Below, piece by piece: positions 1 through 6,193 of a DNA stretch of 7,629 nt. Source of the DNA: Planctomycetota bacterium (GTDB lineage: Bacteria > Planctomycetota > Brocadiia > JAJRTI01). The stretch is taken from positions 1 through 7,629 of the forward strand of contig JAJRTI010000216.1 in assembly GCA_024278415.1 (NCBI GenBank). The letters run 5' to 3'. Under the pieces are notes generated by a model. The model ran no database searches. It was not told the DNA's origin and saw only the letters and a program-made list of their open reading frames with translations. Position 1 is the stretch's first letter. Each line of letters opens with the position of its first letter. The translations under genes and the position numbers were made by a program.

Positions 1-548
1 CCGCGGGCCTGCCGCAATACATCGATGCCTACTACGCCGGCTATCACTCGATTCTGGGACGCATCCGCGACGGGCAGACGACGGACTCTCTCATCGAGCC
101 GATGCCGGGGTTGCGAGAGTTCCTGCTCATGCTCAAGTCCCGGGGCGTCAAGGTGGGGCTCGTGACCAGTTCGCTGAAGAAGGAGGTCGACATCGTGATG
201 CCCATCGTCTTCGAAGCGATGGGCCTGCCGCGCGACTACGAGTCCTTTTACGATGGGGTGATCGCGGCCGATGAAGTGGGCGAGGCCTTTCTCAAGCCGC
301 ACCCGAATCTGTACTGGCGCATGGCCGAGGAGAAGCTGCGGCTGAGCGACTGGCGGGCCGCGTTCGTCGTGGAAGACAGCACGGCCGGCATCATGGCGGC
401 GCGCATTGCGGGATTCGCCGTGGCCGCCGTGCCCCATGCACACAACCAAGGACATGCGTTTGACTGGGCCAACCTCGGCGTCTTCGAAGACGGGCTTCCG
501 GGCATCATGAACAGCGGAATCTTCCGAGCGCGGCCATGCCCGGCGTGA
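1..548 (+). CDS. HAD-superfamily hydrolase, beta-phosphoglucomutase/phosphoglycolate phosphatase-like (5' partial)
   Basis: The reading frame is open from position 3 to the TGA at 546-548, so the gene starts upstream of the window and about 181 residues are visible. The visible part begins in what looks like the helical cap, then enters the Rossmann-like core. Motif II is VGLVTSS (Ser/Thr phosphate contact), motif III is LKPHP (catalytic-site Lys), and motif IV is VVEDSTAGIMAARIAG, where the acidic pair coordinates Mg2+. These are the signatures of HAD subfamily I enzymes, which hydrolyse or transfer phosphate on small molecules, usually sugar phosphates or phosphoglycolate, in the cytoplasm. 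The nucleophile motif DxDGT should lie just before the window. The substrate cannot be told from this fragment. The ATG at 102 is internal and not the start, because the cap sequence continues in frame before it. The gene converges on the ATPase gene and is probably unrelated to it. Confidence 0.9.
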   Translation, partial: AGLPQYIDAYYAGYHSILGRIRDGQTTDSLIEPMPGLREFLLMLKSRGVKVGLVTSSLKKEVDIVMPIVFEAMGLPRDYESFYDGVIAADEVGEAFLKPHPNLYWRMAEEKLRLSDWRAAFVVEDSTAGIMAARIAGFAVAAVPHAHNQGHAFDWANLGVFEDGLPGIMNSGIFRARPCPA

Positions 549-641
549 AGGTCCTCCATATCAACCGACGCGCTGCTGGCGCACCCCCTGGCCGTGTACG
601 AACGGACGCTCGGCCGCTCCATCTCACGACGCGAGGCCGCG

Positions 642-3600
642 TCACGATTGGCGCCCGGCAAGCAGCTCCCTCAACCGCGCCATCACCTCCGGGGTGGGGA
701 TGCCATAGGGCCTGAAGGTCTCGGTGATGCCGTCGGCCTCGATGAACAGGAGCGCCTTGTACAGCCCGAGCTTGCTGGCCAGGGGGGTGTCCGTCAACTC
801 GGCCGAGTCGGTGGGGCTCATCTGGAAGAGCACGCGCATCTCGAACTCGTGCAGCGTCTTGCGGTTGAGCGCGCGGTTGAGGTTGGTCAGCGAATCGCAC
901 CACACGATCGTGTGCACCCCATGCTCGGGCCCGTCGGTGAGAATGGTGGCGAAGCACTTGTCTGGAGTCGGCTTCTCGTCTTCGTCCACGGAGAAGCCGA
1001 AATCCTCTTCCTGGCGCAGCATGCGCAGACGCTGCAAGCCGAAGACGATCACGAAAACCCTGTCTTGCTCGCCGCCGGCCCCCGCCTGCCGCGCCTTGAC
1101 GGCGTCGGCCAGCTCCTCGACGGCCTGGGGGACTTCGCGGTGCTCCACGAGTTTCACGGCGTGGGGAACAGCAGCCGCCAAGTCCCTGAGATAGCCGCGT
1201 TGGTCGGAGTCGGGCGAACTGCCGTCAAGGATCACGATGCGAGCGCCGTCCCCGTCGTGATGCGCGCAGAGGCTGAAGACCGCGGCCGCCACGATGCCAA
1301 GGGCCGAGTCGGCCCGGTGGCCGACCATCAACAGATTGCTGCCGGACCGTCGCGTGAAGACCGCTTCCGTCGGCCCTTTGATCGTGCTGGCTTCCCCGAG
1401 CCATAGCCGGTCACTCGCGCCGTCCGCGCACTCGGCCGGGTGCGCCAGCAGTTGCTGAAGCCGGGCGTTGCGTCCCAGCTCGGCAGGGACGTTGCCCTCG
1501 AACACGATCGCCGGCTCTTGGGGCGTCCAGTTCTCCTGCTCTGCCTTCTCGCGGATGGCGCGGAGGTGCGCCATCTGATCGGCATCGGGCAGCCAGACGA
1601 CCTGGAACGGGCTGTTGCCCTCGACGAGCCCGGACAGGTCGTTGTAGATGGCTTCGCCGGGGCGCGAGAGCAGCCGGCCGGCCGCGTTGTCCTCGCCGAG
1701 GATGAGGTACGAGTCCGCCTCGTTGCACTGGAGCGCGATGCGCACGGCCATCTGCCCCATCGTGCTCCGGGCCAGGGTGTACGCGCCGCCGAGGGTCTGC
1801 GAGCCGAGCACGACGTGCACGCCAAACGCACGGCCCTGGCGGACGATCCGGTCCAGCAGGAGCGCGGCTTGCTGCGCGACCGCGTCGTCTTCGGTGAAGA
1901 ACTCCTGGAACTCGTCAATGATGAGCAGGAGGCGCGGGAGGGGCTTGCGCGTTTCCCGGCGATAGCTGGCCAGATCCTGGACGCCGCTCTGCCGGAAGAG
2001 TTCCGCGCGATGGGCGAACTCCCGGTCGATGCGCTCCAAGACGCTGAGCCCGAACTCGCGGTCGCTCTCGATCGCGATGACCCGCGCGTGCGGCAGGCCG
2101 GCCGTGGCGAACCGCTTGAATTCCACGCCCTGCTTGAAATCGACGAGGTAGAGTTGCAGCTCGTCCGGGCTGAACCAGAGCGACAGGTTCGTGATGAGCA
2201 CGTGGAAGAGCGTGGACTTGCCCGAGCCGGTCTTGCCCGACACGAGGACGTGCTGCGCGGTGCCTTGGCCCACGTCGAGGTACTGCGAGCGGTCTGCGCC
2301 GGCCCTGCCAATGGGCACGCGAATGCCGGCCTCCGTGCTGCCGCTCCAATACTCGCCCTCGCGTGGCGCGACCATGTCGAACCGGACCTCGATCCTGCTG
2401 GCGGTCTGGGCCTGCTCGCCGATGCTTTGGAGAAGGGCGGTGATCTCGTGCACGGCCGGCGGCGTCTCGGGCTCAAAGCGCGGCTGCTTCATGGCCTCGT
2501 CGGCCACGACCAGTCCGTCGCCCTGCTCCACGATTGTGAGGCCGTTCGCCTTCAGGCATTCGGCGTCCAGGGCGGCCGGGATCGCCTGCTTCCTGTCGTG
2601 CAGGATCAGCGTGTACACGCCGCAACGCGCGCCGCTGGTGATGATGCTCGCGAGCCGGTCGAGCGCGAGTGCGCTGAGGCCGGTGGGGAAGTCGGCGATG
2701 GCCAGGAACCGGTACGCCTCGGCCATCTCCCCGGCCTCGCGGTTGTATGCGTCGATGGACGCGTAGCGGCCGCGCAAGTACTTCTGGATGACCTTCTCGA
2801 TGTGCTCGGTCAGTTCGGCGAGCCGTCTCTCGATGTGCGTGGGCTCGGCCCAGATGCGGCCTCCCACGAGCGACTCGTCGTAGTCGGCCAGATGCATGAG
2901 CGCGGAGAAGCTCTGCCCGAGCCCGACGGGATCGAGGATTGTCAGCTTGGCCTTGCCGGGGGGGAAGGACGTGAGCAGCCTCAGGATCACGTCGAGAAGC
3001 GCCTCCAGCCCGCGGGTGCGAGCGCTCGATCCCACGCTCATGAGCAGGGAACCGCAGTCGGGGAAACCGAGCGCGGCCGGCAGCGTCACGGCCCGGTCCG
3101 CGGGCAAAGAGAACCTCCCGCTTAGGCCGCGCGTGGGAGCGAGCGCCCCTAGGTCCAGATGGATCTTGCCGGCGAACACGGCATCCGGAAAGGCCGCGGG
3201 CATCTCCCACGCTTGCCACGACGGGCCGCTCCACTCGGGGTGGCTTCGCGAGCAGTGCTTCATCGCCTCCTCAGTGAACTCTCGGAATTCTCGCAACGCG
3301 TCTTCCCATTCCGACGCGAGCGCTTCCAGCGTCTGGCTCCTCTCGGCGTCGAGCGCCATCTTCCGCGTGCCATAGCTGCTTTGGTGCTGCTTGACGCGAG
3401 CGTCGTATTGCGCCTTTGGCTTCGCGGCCATATCCCCACATGCCGCGTCGAGATCGGCGAGGGCCGCCTTCTTCCTGTGAGCAAGATCCCTTTCGGACTG
3501 GGCGCCGCGCCTGGCGAGGATACGCCGGGCCTCTGCGCGCTCATCCTCCACCTCTGCCACCCGCGCACGTGTATCGTCGTCGATCGCGGATGTGCGAGCG

Positions 3601-3899
3601 ATGTAGTCTTCCATGCACCGCGTGAGGTCGCGCTCGCGCTGCTGCTGCGCCATGTCCGCCAATCCGTCGAGGAGCGCGCAGATTCCCATGAACCGGGCGT
3701 GGAACGCGGCCGCAGCAGACTCCGCCCTTTTCTTGACGAAGCGGTAGAACGCGTGCAGGAGCAGGCACGCGGGCACGAGCGGCGCCAATACGCAGGCAAG
3801 CCTGGCCCAGCCCGGGGCGAAATGGTACACGCCGGCCGCGGCAATCGCGTGGCCCAGCACGACCAGAGAATACGTGGCCACCGGCGACGCGCTGGGCAT
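642..3899 (-). CDS. Membrane-anchored FtsK/SpoIIIE-type ATPase, EssC/EccC-like, three tandem modules
   Basis: This 1085-aa protein has two hydrophobic segments at about residues 9-29 and 31-52, forming a short hairpin membrane anchor. A charged, coiled-coil-like region follows (about 55-215), then three P-loop-like modules. Module 1 (about 265-445) has lost its Walker A: the site reads SVGSSARTRG, with no GKS/T. Module 2 (about 525-770) is intact, with Walker A GKTGSGKST at 555-563, Walker B LLLIIDEF at 657-664 and a GSQTLGG polar/sensor loop at 699-705. Module 3 (about 835-1065) reads MVGHRADSALG where Walker A belongs and VFVIVFGLQ where Walker B belongs, so it is degenerate. Three tandem modules recall the type VII secretion ATPases EssC/EccC. 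The four-helix membrane domain and the DNA-reading winged-helix gamma domain of chromosomal FtsK are absent, so DNA translocation at division is unlikely. I see no clear Shine-Dalgarno before the ATG. The preceding ORF is in the same frame, 21 nt upstream, which raises the possibility of a split gene. Confidence 0.9.
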   Translation of the reverse strand: MPSASPVATYSLVVLGHAIAAAGVYHFAPGWARLACVLAPLVPACLLLHAFYRFVKKRAESAAAAFHARFMGICALLDGLADMAQQQRERDLTRCMEDYIARTSAIDDDTRARVAEVEDERAEARRILARRGAQSERDLAHRKKAALADLDAACGDMAAKPKAQYDARVKQHQSSYGTRKMALDAERSQTLEALASEWEDALREFREFTEEAMKHCSRSHPEWSGPSWQAWEMPAAFPDAVFAGKIHLDLGALAPTRGLSGRFSLPADRAVTLPAALGFPDCGSLLMSVGSSARTRGLEALLDVILRLLTSFPPGKAKLTILDPVGLGQSFSALMHLADYDESLVGGRIWAEPTHIERRLAELTEHIEKVIQKYLRGRYASIDAYNREAGEMAEAYRFLAIADFPTGLSALALDRLASIITSGARCGVYTLILHDRKQAIPAALDAECLKANGLTIVEQGDGLVVADEAMKQPRFEPETPPAVHEITALLQSIGEQAQTASRIEVRFDMVAPREGEYWSGSTEAGIRVPIGRAGADRSQYLDVGQGTAQHVLVSGKTGSGKSTLFHVLITNLSLWFSPDELQLYLVDFKQGVEFKRFATAGLPHARVIAIESDREFGLSVLERIDREFAHRAELFRQSGVQDLASYRRETRKPLPRLLLIIDEFQEFFTEDDAVAQQAALLLDRIVRQGRAFGVHVVLGSQTLGGAYTLARSTMGQMAVRIALQCNEADSYLILGEDNAAGRLLSRPGEAIYNDLSGLVEGNSPFQVVWLPDADQMAHLRAIREKAEQENWTPQEPAIVFEGNVPAELGRNARLQQLLAHPAECADGASDRLWLGEASTIKGPTEAVFTRRSGSNLLMVGHRADSALGIVAAAVFSLCAHHDGDGARIVILDGSSPDSDQRGYLRDLAAAVPHAVKLVEHREVPQAVEELADAVKARQAGAGGEQDRVFVIVFGLQRLRMLRQEEDFGFSVDEDEKPTPDKCFATILTDGPEHGVHTIVWCDSLTNLNRALNRKTLHEFEMRVLFQMSPTDSAELTDTPLASKLGLYKALLFIEADGITETFRPYGIPTPEVMARLRELLAGRQS

Positions 3900-3920
3900 C
3901 AGGCGCAGCCAGACCCGGCT

Positions 3921-4553
3921 TTACAGCAGGTGGAGCGCGGCGCCCGTGTCCACGAGTTCGGCCTTGGCGATCTCGACTCCCCCCTGGAAGCCCTTGGATC
4001 GCCATCCGCGCGGCTCCGTGCCGGGCGCGTCGCCAAGTCGAACCTTGTACAGGGCCGCGAATCGCCTGATACGTTCTCCCAGGGCATCTGCATCGGCGCG
4101 GAGCGACTGGATACGCTCGACCTTCCCGGCGAACTCCTCCTCGGCCGCGGCTCGTCTCTCATCGCGTTCCTTGACGACGCGCCCCTTCGACTCGCGGGAT
4201 TGCGCGGCGAGTGCGGCCAGCCGCTGACGCGCTCCGTCCTCGACCTCGGACAAGTCTCTGTCGTGATTGGCCTGGACCCGCGCGAGGCCCCGTTCGTACT
4301 CTCCCTCGATCCGCTCGATCTCTTCGGCCCGGTGTGCGCCGATTCCCTGCATGTCAGTGTCGCGTTTCTCCTTCACACGAGCGAGCGATCCCTTGAGGAG
4401 CTCCTCCGCCTGCCGGCTCTCCGAGTGGAACCGTGTCTCCGCTTCATGGCGGGCTTCCATGATCCCTCGGAGCCGATCCGCCAGTTCCGCAACCTTGGTG
4501 CGGACCCGGACGATGTCGTAGCCGCCGTCTCGATTACTGCAATCGTCTGGCAT
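3921..4553 (-). CDS. Coiled-coil protein, possible N-terminal part of the adjacent ATPase
   Basis: A 210-aa protein dominated by Glu/Arg/Lys/Ala/Gln-rich helix from about residue 15 to 170 (for example ELLKGSLARVKEKRD and VKERDERRAAAEEEF). It has no membrane segment and no catalytic motif. I chose the ATG at 4553. The frame stays open to a GTG at 4646, but that 31-residue extension would be encoded by the palindromic spacer and has a composition unlike the rest. Neither start has a convincing ribosome site. The ORF ends in TAA at 3923-3921, and the ATPase ATG follows 21 nt later in the same frame. Read without that stop, the two ORFs would give one protein of about 1303 aa: coiled coil, membrane hairpin, second coiled coil, ATPase modules. 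From memory, related planctomycete ATPases are about that long with an N-terminal coiled coil, which would make this a broken or deliberately separated N-terminus. A stand-alone structural partner of the ATPase is the alternative. Confidence 0.75.
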   Translation of the reverse strand: MPDDCSNRDGGYDIVRVRTKVAELADRLRGIMEARHEAETRFHSESRQAEELLKGSLARVKEKRDTDMQGIGAHRAEEIERIEGEYERGLARVQANHDRDLSEVEDGARQRLAALAAQSRESKGRVVKERDERRAAAEEEFAGKVERIQSLRADADALGERIRRFAALYKVRLGDAPGTEPRGWRSKGFQGGVEIAKAELVDTGAALHLL

Positions 4554-4603
4554 ACAGGGGGCCAGTCTGGGTAGGGGGTTGGCCGCTTGCCGCGGCCGGA
4601 ACG

Positions 4604-4621
4604 ATCCCGAAGCTTCGGGAT
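4604..4621. repeat. 18-bp perfect palindrome
   Basis: ATCCCGAAGCTTCGGGAT is its own reverse complement with no spacer. Allowing one G-T pair, symmetry extends to 4601-4624. No T-run follows on either strand, so it is not a standard terminator. It could be a dispersed palindromic repeat or a binding site for a dimeric protein; the sequence does not decide between these. Confidence 0.7.
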
Positions 4622-4642
4622 TGTCGATGTCGCCGCACGCCA

Positions 4643-4663
4643 GCACGGGGCTTGCCCCCGTGC
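4643..4663. repeat. Hairpin, 8-bp stem
   Basis: The arms GCACGGGG and CCCCGTGC pair perfectly around a 5-nt loop (4651-4655). It lies two bases from the left end of the large nested inverted repeat. The stem is very GC-rich and is followed by no T-run. Confidence 0.6.
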
Positions 4664-4665
4664 AC

Positions 4666-4810
4666 GCGATGATTGCCGACTACCGCGGAGCCGGCCAGAC
4701 CCTGTTTCCCCCTTTCCCTCCCTGATTTGGCTCGCCGAAGGCGAGCCAAATCAGGGAGGGAAAGGGGCGAGAGGATGACAGGTCGTTGCCCAGTAGTCGG
4801 CAATCATCGC
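4666..4810. repeat. 145-bp MITE-like nested inverted repeat with a 28-bp perfect central stem
   Basis: The outer arms 4666-4682 and 4794-4810 are perfect 17-bp inverted repeats (GCGATGATTGCCGACTA and its complement). The inner arms 4709-4736 and 4740-4767 are a perfect 28-bp inverted repeat around a 3-base loop (GAA). Both pairs share exactly the same symmetry axis, while the 26 bases between them on each side are mostly unpaired. This is the shape of a small non-autonomous mobile element or an inverted duplication. No open frame of interest and no clear target-site duplication are seen at its ends. As RNA it would form a very stable hairpin within the cassette transcript. Confidence 0.8.
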
Positions 4811-4811
4811 T

Positions 4812-4832
4812 CCACTGGGACTGGCCCAGTGG
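4812..4832. repeat. Hairpin, 8-bp stem
   Basis: CCACTGGG and CCCAGTGG pair perfectly around the 5-nt loop ACTGG. It abuts the right end of the large nested inverted repeat. No T-run follows on either strand. Confidence 0.55.
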
Positions 4833-4839
4833 GGGCGGG

Positions 4840-4859
4840 AAGACGGCGTGCGGCGTCTT
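4840..4859. repeat. Hairpin, 6-bp stem
   Basis: AAGACG and CGTCTT pair around an 8-nt loop. It is the weakest of the five dyads in this spacer and could be chance. On the minus strand it is the first one met after the 71-aa gene stop. Confidence 0.35.
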
Positions 4860-4929
4860 GGAGTGCAGCGGCTTGGCGTCGCTCTCGCACGAAAGCGCTG
4901 TCGAGCCAGCGCAAGGGGGCGCGTCTCCA

Positions 4930-5145
4930 TCACGAGCACTCGCGCTCGATCTTCCGCAAGAGAGCGTAGATACTCTTCATGGCATTGCAGGCCGCCTTCA
5001 CCGTTGGCTCGAGTTCAGCGAGGTAGTTCTTCTCGAAATCGCGCCGCGCCTGGTCGCGCCATGCGAGCGCGGTCCGGTCCCACTTCTTCAACAGATCCTC
5101 CATCGCTTTGTGGAGCATCACGTCATTGGCGCTGAGCCGCGGCAC
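4930..5145 (-). CDS. Second small WXG100-like helical hairpin protein (71 aa)
   Basis: A 71-aa, all-helical-looking protein starting at GTG. The start is fixed by a GAGGAG ribosome site (5160-5155) nine bases upstream, inside the end of the preceding gene, only 6 nt after that gene's stop. Residues 29-37 read WRDQARRDF, a W-x-D turn followed by an aromatic eight residues after the Trp. The 90-aa protein at the head of the cassette has the same W-x-D-x5-F spacing. The WXG100 family (EsxA/EsxB type) consists of about 100-residue helix-turn-helix dimers exported by type VII secretion ATPases, with W-x-G at the turn. Here Asp replaces Gly and the protein is shorter than usual. No C-terminal YxxxD/E export motif is seen. 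The two small proteins could pair as a heterodimer, as EsxA and EsxB do. Family assignment is by motif and context only. Confidence 0.75.
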   Translation of the reverse strand: MPRLSANDVMLHKAMEDLLKKWDRTALAWRDQARRDFEKNYLAELEPTVKAACNAMKSIYALLRKIERECS

Positions 5146-5151
5146 AGGGGT

Positions 5152-5670
5152 CTACTCCTCTGAATGTTGCGCGGGCGATGCGGCCGGCGCGGTGCGGAAG
5201 TAGCCATCGAGGCTGTCCACCATCCGGTCCAGGCGCGCGAGCGCCCGCGGGGTCAGGCTGTCGAGTTGCGCGGCGAGCACGAAGCATGGGCCCATCAATT
5301 CCGCCGCGTCGTGTTCCAACAGGGCCATCCACTTTTTGACGGCCCGCACCTTCGCCTCGGCTTCCTCCTTGAGCCGCGTGGCCTTCTGGAATGCGATCTT
5401 GGCGTCGATGGCAGTGGACTGCGGCGAACGCACCGCCACGCGGCGCATGCGTTGGTATTCGAGCTTCGCCACTGTGAACCTCTCCCCGCGCTTGCGCAAC
5501 TCCTTCTTCCAGTGCACAAGCTGCTCGCGGCCGAGCCACTCCGCGGTCCGTTGCACGTCCCGCTGCATCTCCGATAACGCCTGCTGGCAGATGCCATCGA
5601 AGATGGCGAAATGGTTCCTGAACTCCTTGATCACGTCAGGGGAGTTGATGTGGGCAGAGCCTTGCGCCAT
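5152..5670 (-). CDS. Conserved coiled-coil protein encoded between two WXG100-like genes (172 aa)
   Basis: A 172-aa, highly charged helical protein with no signal peptide, membrane segment or catalytic motif. It opens with AHINSPDVIKEFRNHF, continues with a long amphipathic helix containing AEWLGREQLVHWKKELRKR (residues 43-61) and a second helix of KATRLKEEAEAKVRAVKKW type (96-114), and ends in a Ser/Pro/Ala-rich tail. From memory it resembles planctomycete hypothetical proteins found next to WXG100 and FtsK-type genes; I know of no assigned function. The start is the ATG at 5670, five bases after the stop of the 90-aa gene and preceded by GGTGAG four bases away. The frame stays open upstream to 6030 but overlaps the 90-aa gene and changes character, so the longer version is not credible. 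Its size and helicity would suit a chaperone, adaptor or secreted coiled-coil partner of the ATPase; that is inference. Confidence 0.85.
   Translation of the reverse strand: MAQGSAHINSPDVIKEFRNHFAIFDGICQQALSEMQRDVQRTAEWLGREQLVHWKKELRKRGERFTVAKLEYQRMRRVAVRSPQSTAIDAKIAFQKATRLKEEAEAKVRAVKKWMALLEHDAAELMGPCFVLAAQLDSLTPRALARLDRMVDSLDGYFRTAPAASPAQHSEE
5155..5160 (-). promoter_or_regulatory. Ribosome binding site that fixes the GTG start of the 71-aa gene
   Basis: GAGGAG on the minus strand lies nine bases before the GTG at 5145-5143. It forms the last two Glu codons of the 172-aa gene, just before its TAG. This arrangement favours translational coupling of the two genes. Confidence 0.65.
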
Positions 5671-5675
5671 GACGC

Positions 5676-5948
5676 TCACCGTTGGTCCAGATAGTCCCGA
5701 ATCCTCTCCGCCTTGCGCAACAGGAACGGGATGTGGCGGTCCGAGGCATCGGCGAACTTCGACAAGGCCCGCAGCATCTGCTCGAACGTGTCCGCGAACT
5801 TCGCGTGCTCCTCGTCTTGCCACGTCTCGCCGAGTTTGACGAATTGGCGGTGCACCGAGGCAATCTGCCCTTTGAGATCGTCGTTGAACCGTTTCAGTTC
5901 GAACGCAAAGCGGCGCAGATCGTCCGGGTTGACGGCAGCTTTGGCCAT
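5676..5948 (-). CDS. WXG100-family-like small helical protein (90 aa)
   Basis: A 90-aa protein predicted to form two helices joined by a turn at ETWQDEEHAKF (residues 41-51). The Trp-x-Asp at 43-45 stands where WXG100 proteins have Trp-x-Gly, and Phe51 where they have a conserved aromatic. Length, all-helical composition and lack of a signal peptide fit the WXG100/EsxA family, whose members dimerise and are substrates or co-factors of type VII secretion ATPases. Such an ATPase lies downstream in this cassette. The ATG at 5948 has a GGGAG about 11 bases upstream, a slightly long spacing. The C-terminus (RIRDYLDQR) does not match the YxxxD/E export signal. It is the first gene after the candidate promoter at 6019-6024 and is followed by the 172-aa gene after 5 nt. 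An unrelated helical hairpin is possible, but the motif together with the context makes this the best reading. Confidence 0.85.
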   Translation of the reverse strand: MAKAAVNPDDLRRFAFELKRFNDDLKGQIASVHRQFVKLGETWQDEEHAKFADTFEQMLRALSKFADASDRHIPFLLRKAERIRDYLDQR

Positions 5949-6018
5949 GAATCACTTTGCTCCCAGCGCGGGCTCGCGGGTGCTGCTGTCCTTCGGAACA
6001 GCCAACCACTCCGCACGT

Positions 6019-6024
6019 ATTATA
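6019..6024 (-). promoter_or_regulatory. Candidate -10 box for the WXG100/ATPase cassette
   Basis: A perfect TATAAT on the minus strand, notable in such GC-rich DNA. It would place the transcription start near 6012, about 60 bases before the first gene. At 17-bp spacing the -35 position reads TATCTG, a poor match to TTGACA, so the promoter would be weak alone or need an activator. Confidence 0.4.
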
Positions 6025-6032
6025 CTCCATTC

Positions 6033-6055
6033 AACTCGCGGCAGATAGGCGAGTT
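6033..6055. promoter_or_regulatory. Dyad over the -35 region, possible operator
   Basis: AACTCGC and GCGAGTT are perfect 7-bp inverted arms separated by 9 bases, centred near position -32 relative to the inferred start. This is a plausible site for a dimeric regulator, which would fit the weak -35 hexamer. Only the symmetry is observed; the regulatory role is inferred. Confidence 0.3.
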
Positions 6056-6168
6056 CGGGCTCTCCGAAGACGGGGGGGGGCATGCGGGACTCCTTCTTCA
6101 TGCGGGGGGCGGGCGCGGTCGCGGCATTCGCCAGAATGTGGGTGTCGGGGAGCCGTTCGCCGGTCCGC

Positions 6169-6188
6169 CCGCATGCTGGCGCATGCGG
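6169..6188 (-). terminator. Hairpin just after the radical SAM gene, terminator-like but without a U-tract
   Basis: CCGCATGC and GCATGCGG form a perfect 8-bp stem with a 4-base loop, five bases past the stop codon of the radical SAM gene. No run of T follows on the minus strand, so it may protect the 3' end or act as a weak or factor-dependent terminator. The CATGCGGG word recurs at 6081-6088 and 6099-6106, so it may also be part of a local repeat. Confidence 0.35.
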
Positions 6189-6193
6189 CTACC

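Larger units (their letters stand above)
4554..4929. other. 376-bp non-coding spacer filled with dyad-symmetric elements
   Basis: No credible gene lies here: the short open frames on both strands run straight through palindromes and have no family resemblance. Reading left to right, the spacer holds an 18-bp perfect palindrome (4604-4621), an 8-bp-stem hairpin (4643-4663), a 145-bp nested inverted repeat (4666-4810), an 8-bp-stem hairpin (4812-4832) and a 6-bp-stem hairpin (4840-4859). The rest shows no recognisable signal. None of the hairpins is followed by a T-run on either strand. The spacer sits inside an otherwise compact co-directional cassette, between the 71-aa gene and the coiled-coil/ATPase ORFs. 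It could therefore act on the transcript by partial termination, RNA processing or stability, or it may simply be a landing zone for small mobile repeats. Confidence 0.7.

Noticed and set aside
628..643. Terminator for the ATPase gene (GACGCG...CGCGTC hairpin)
   Set aside because: The 6-bp stem overlaps the stop codon and has no T-run, so it is too weak to call.
642..3899. Chromosomal DNA translocase FtsK/SpoIIIE
   Set aside because: There is only a short membrane hairpin, no four-helix membrane domain and no C-terminal winged-helix gamma domain, and flanking degenerate modules are present.
594..4574. Long plus-strand open frames opposite the ATPase and coiled-coil genes (594-1406, 1440-3125, 3159-4574)
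   Set aside because: They are antisense to genes with clear domains, are rich in Arg/Ala/Gly/Val/Leu with no family motif, and are typical of GC-rich DNA.
4554..4646. GTG at 4646 as the start of the coiled-coil gene
   Set aside because: The extra 31 residues are encoded by the palindromic spacer and are unlike the rest of the protein.
4709..4767. Intrinsic transcription terminator
   Set aside because: The stem is strong, but no T-run follows on either strand; a role in termination remains possible but unsupported.
4601..4859. CRISPR array
   Set aside because: The dyads differ in sequence and spacing, and there is no direct repeat-spacer pattern.
5671..6030. N-terminal extension of the 172-aa gene to an upstream ATG
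   Set aside because: It would overlap the whole 90-aa WXG100-like gene in another frame; the composition turns low-complexity and the ATG at 5670 has its own ribosome site.
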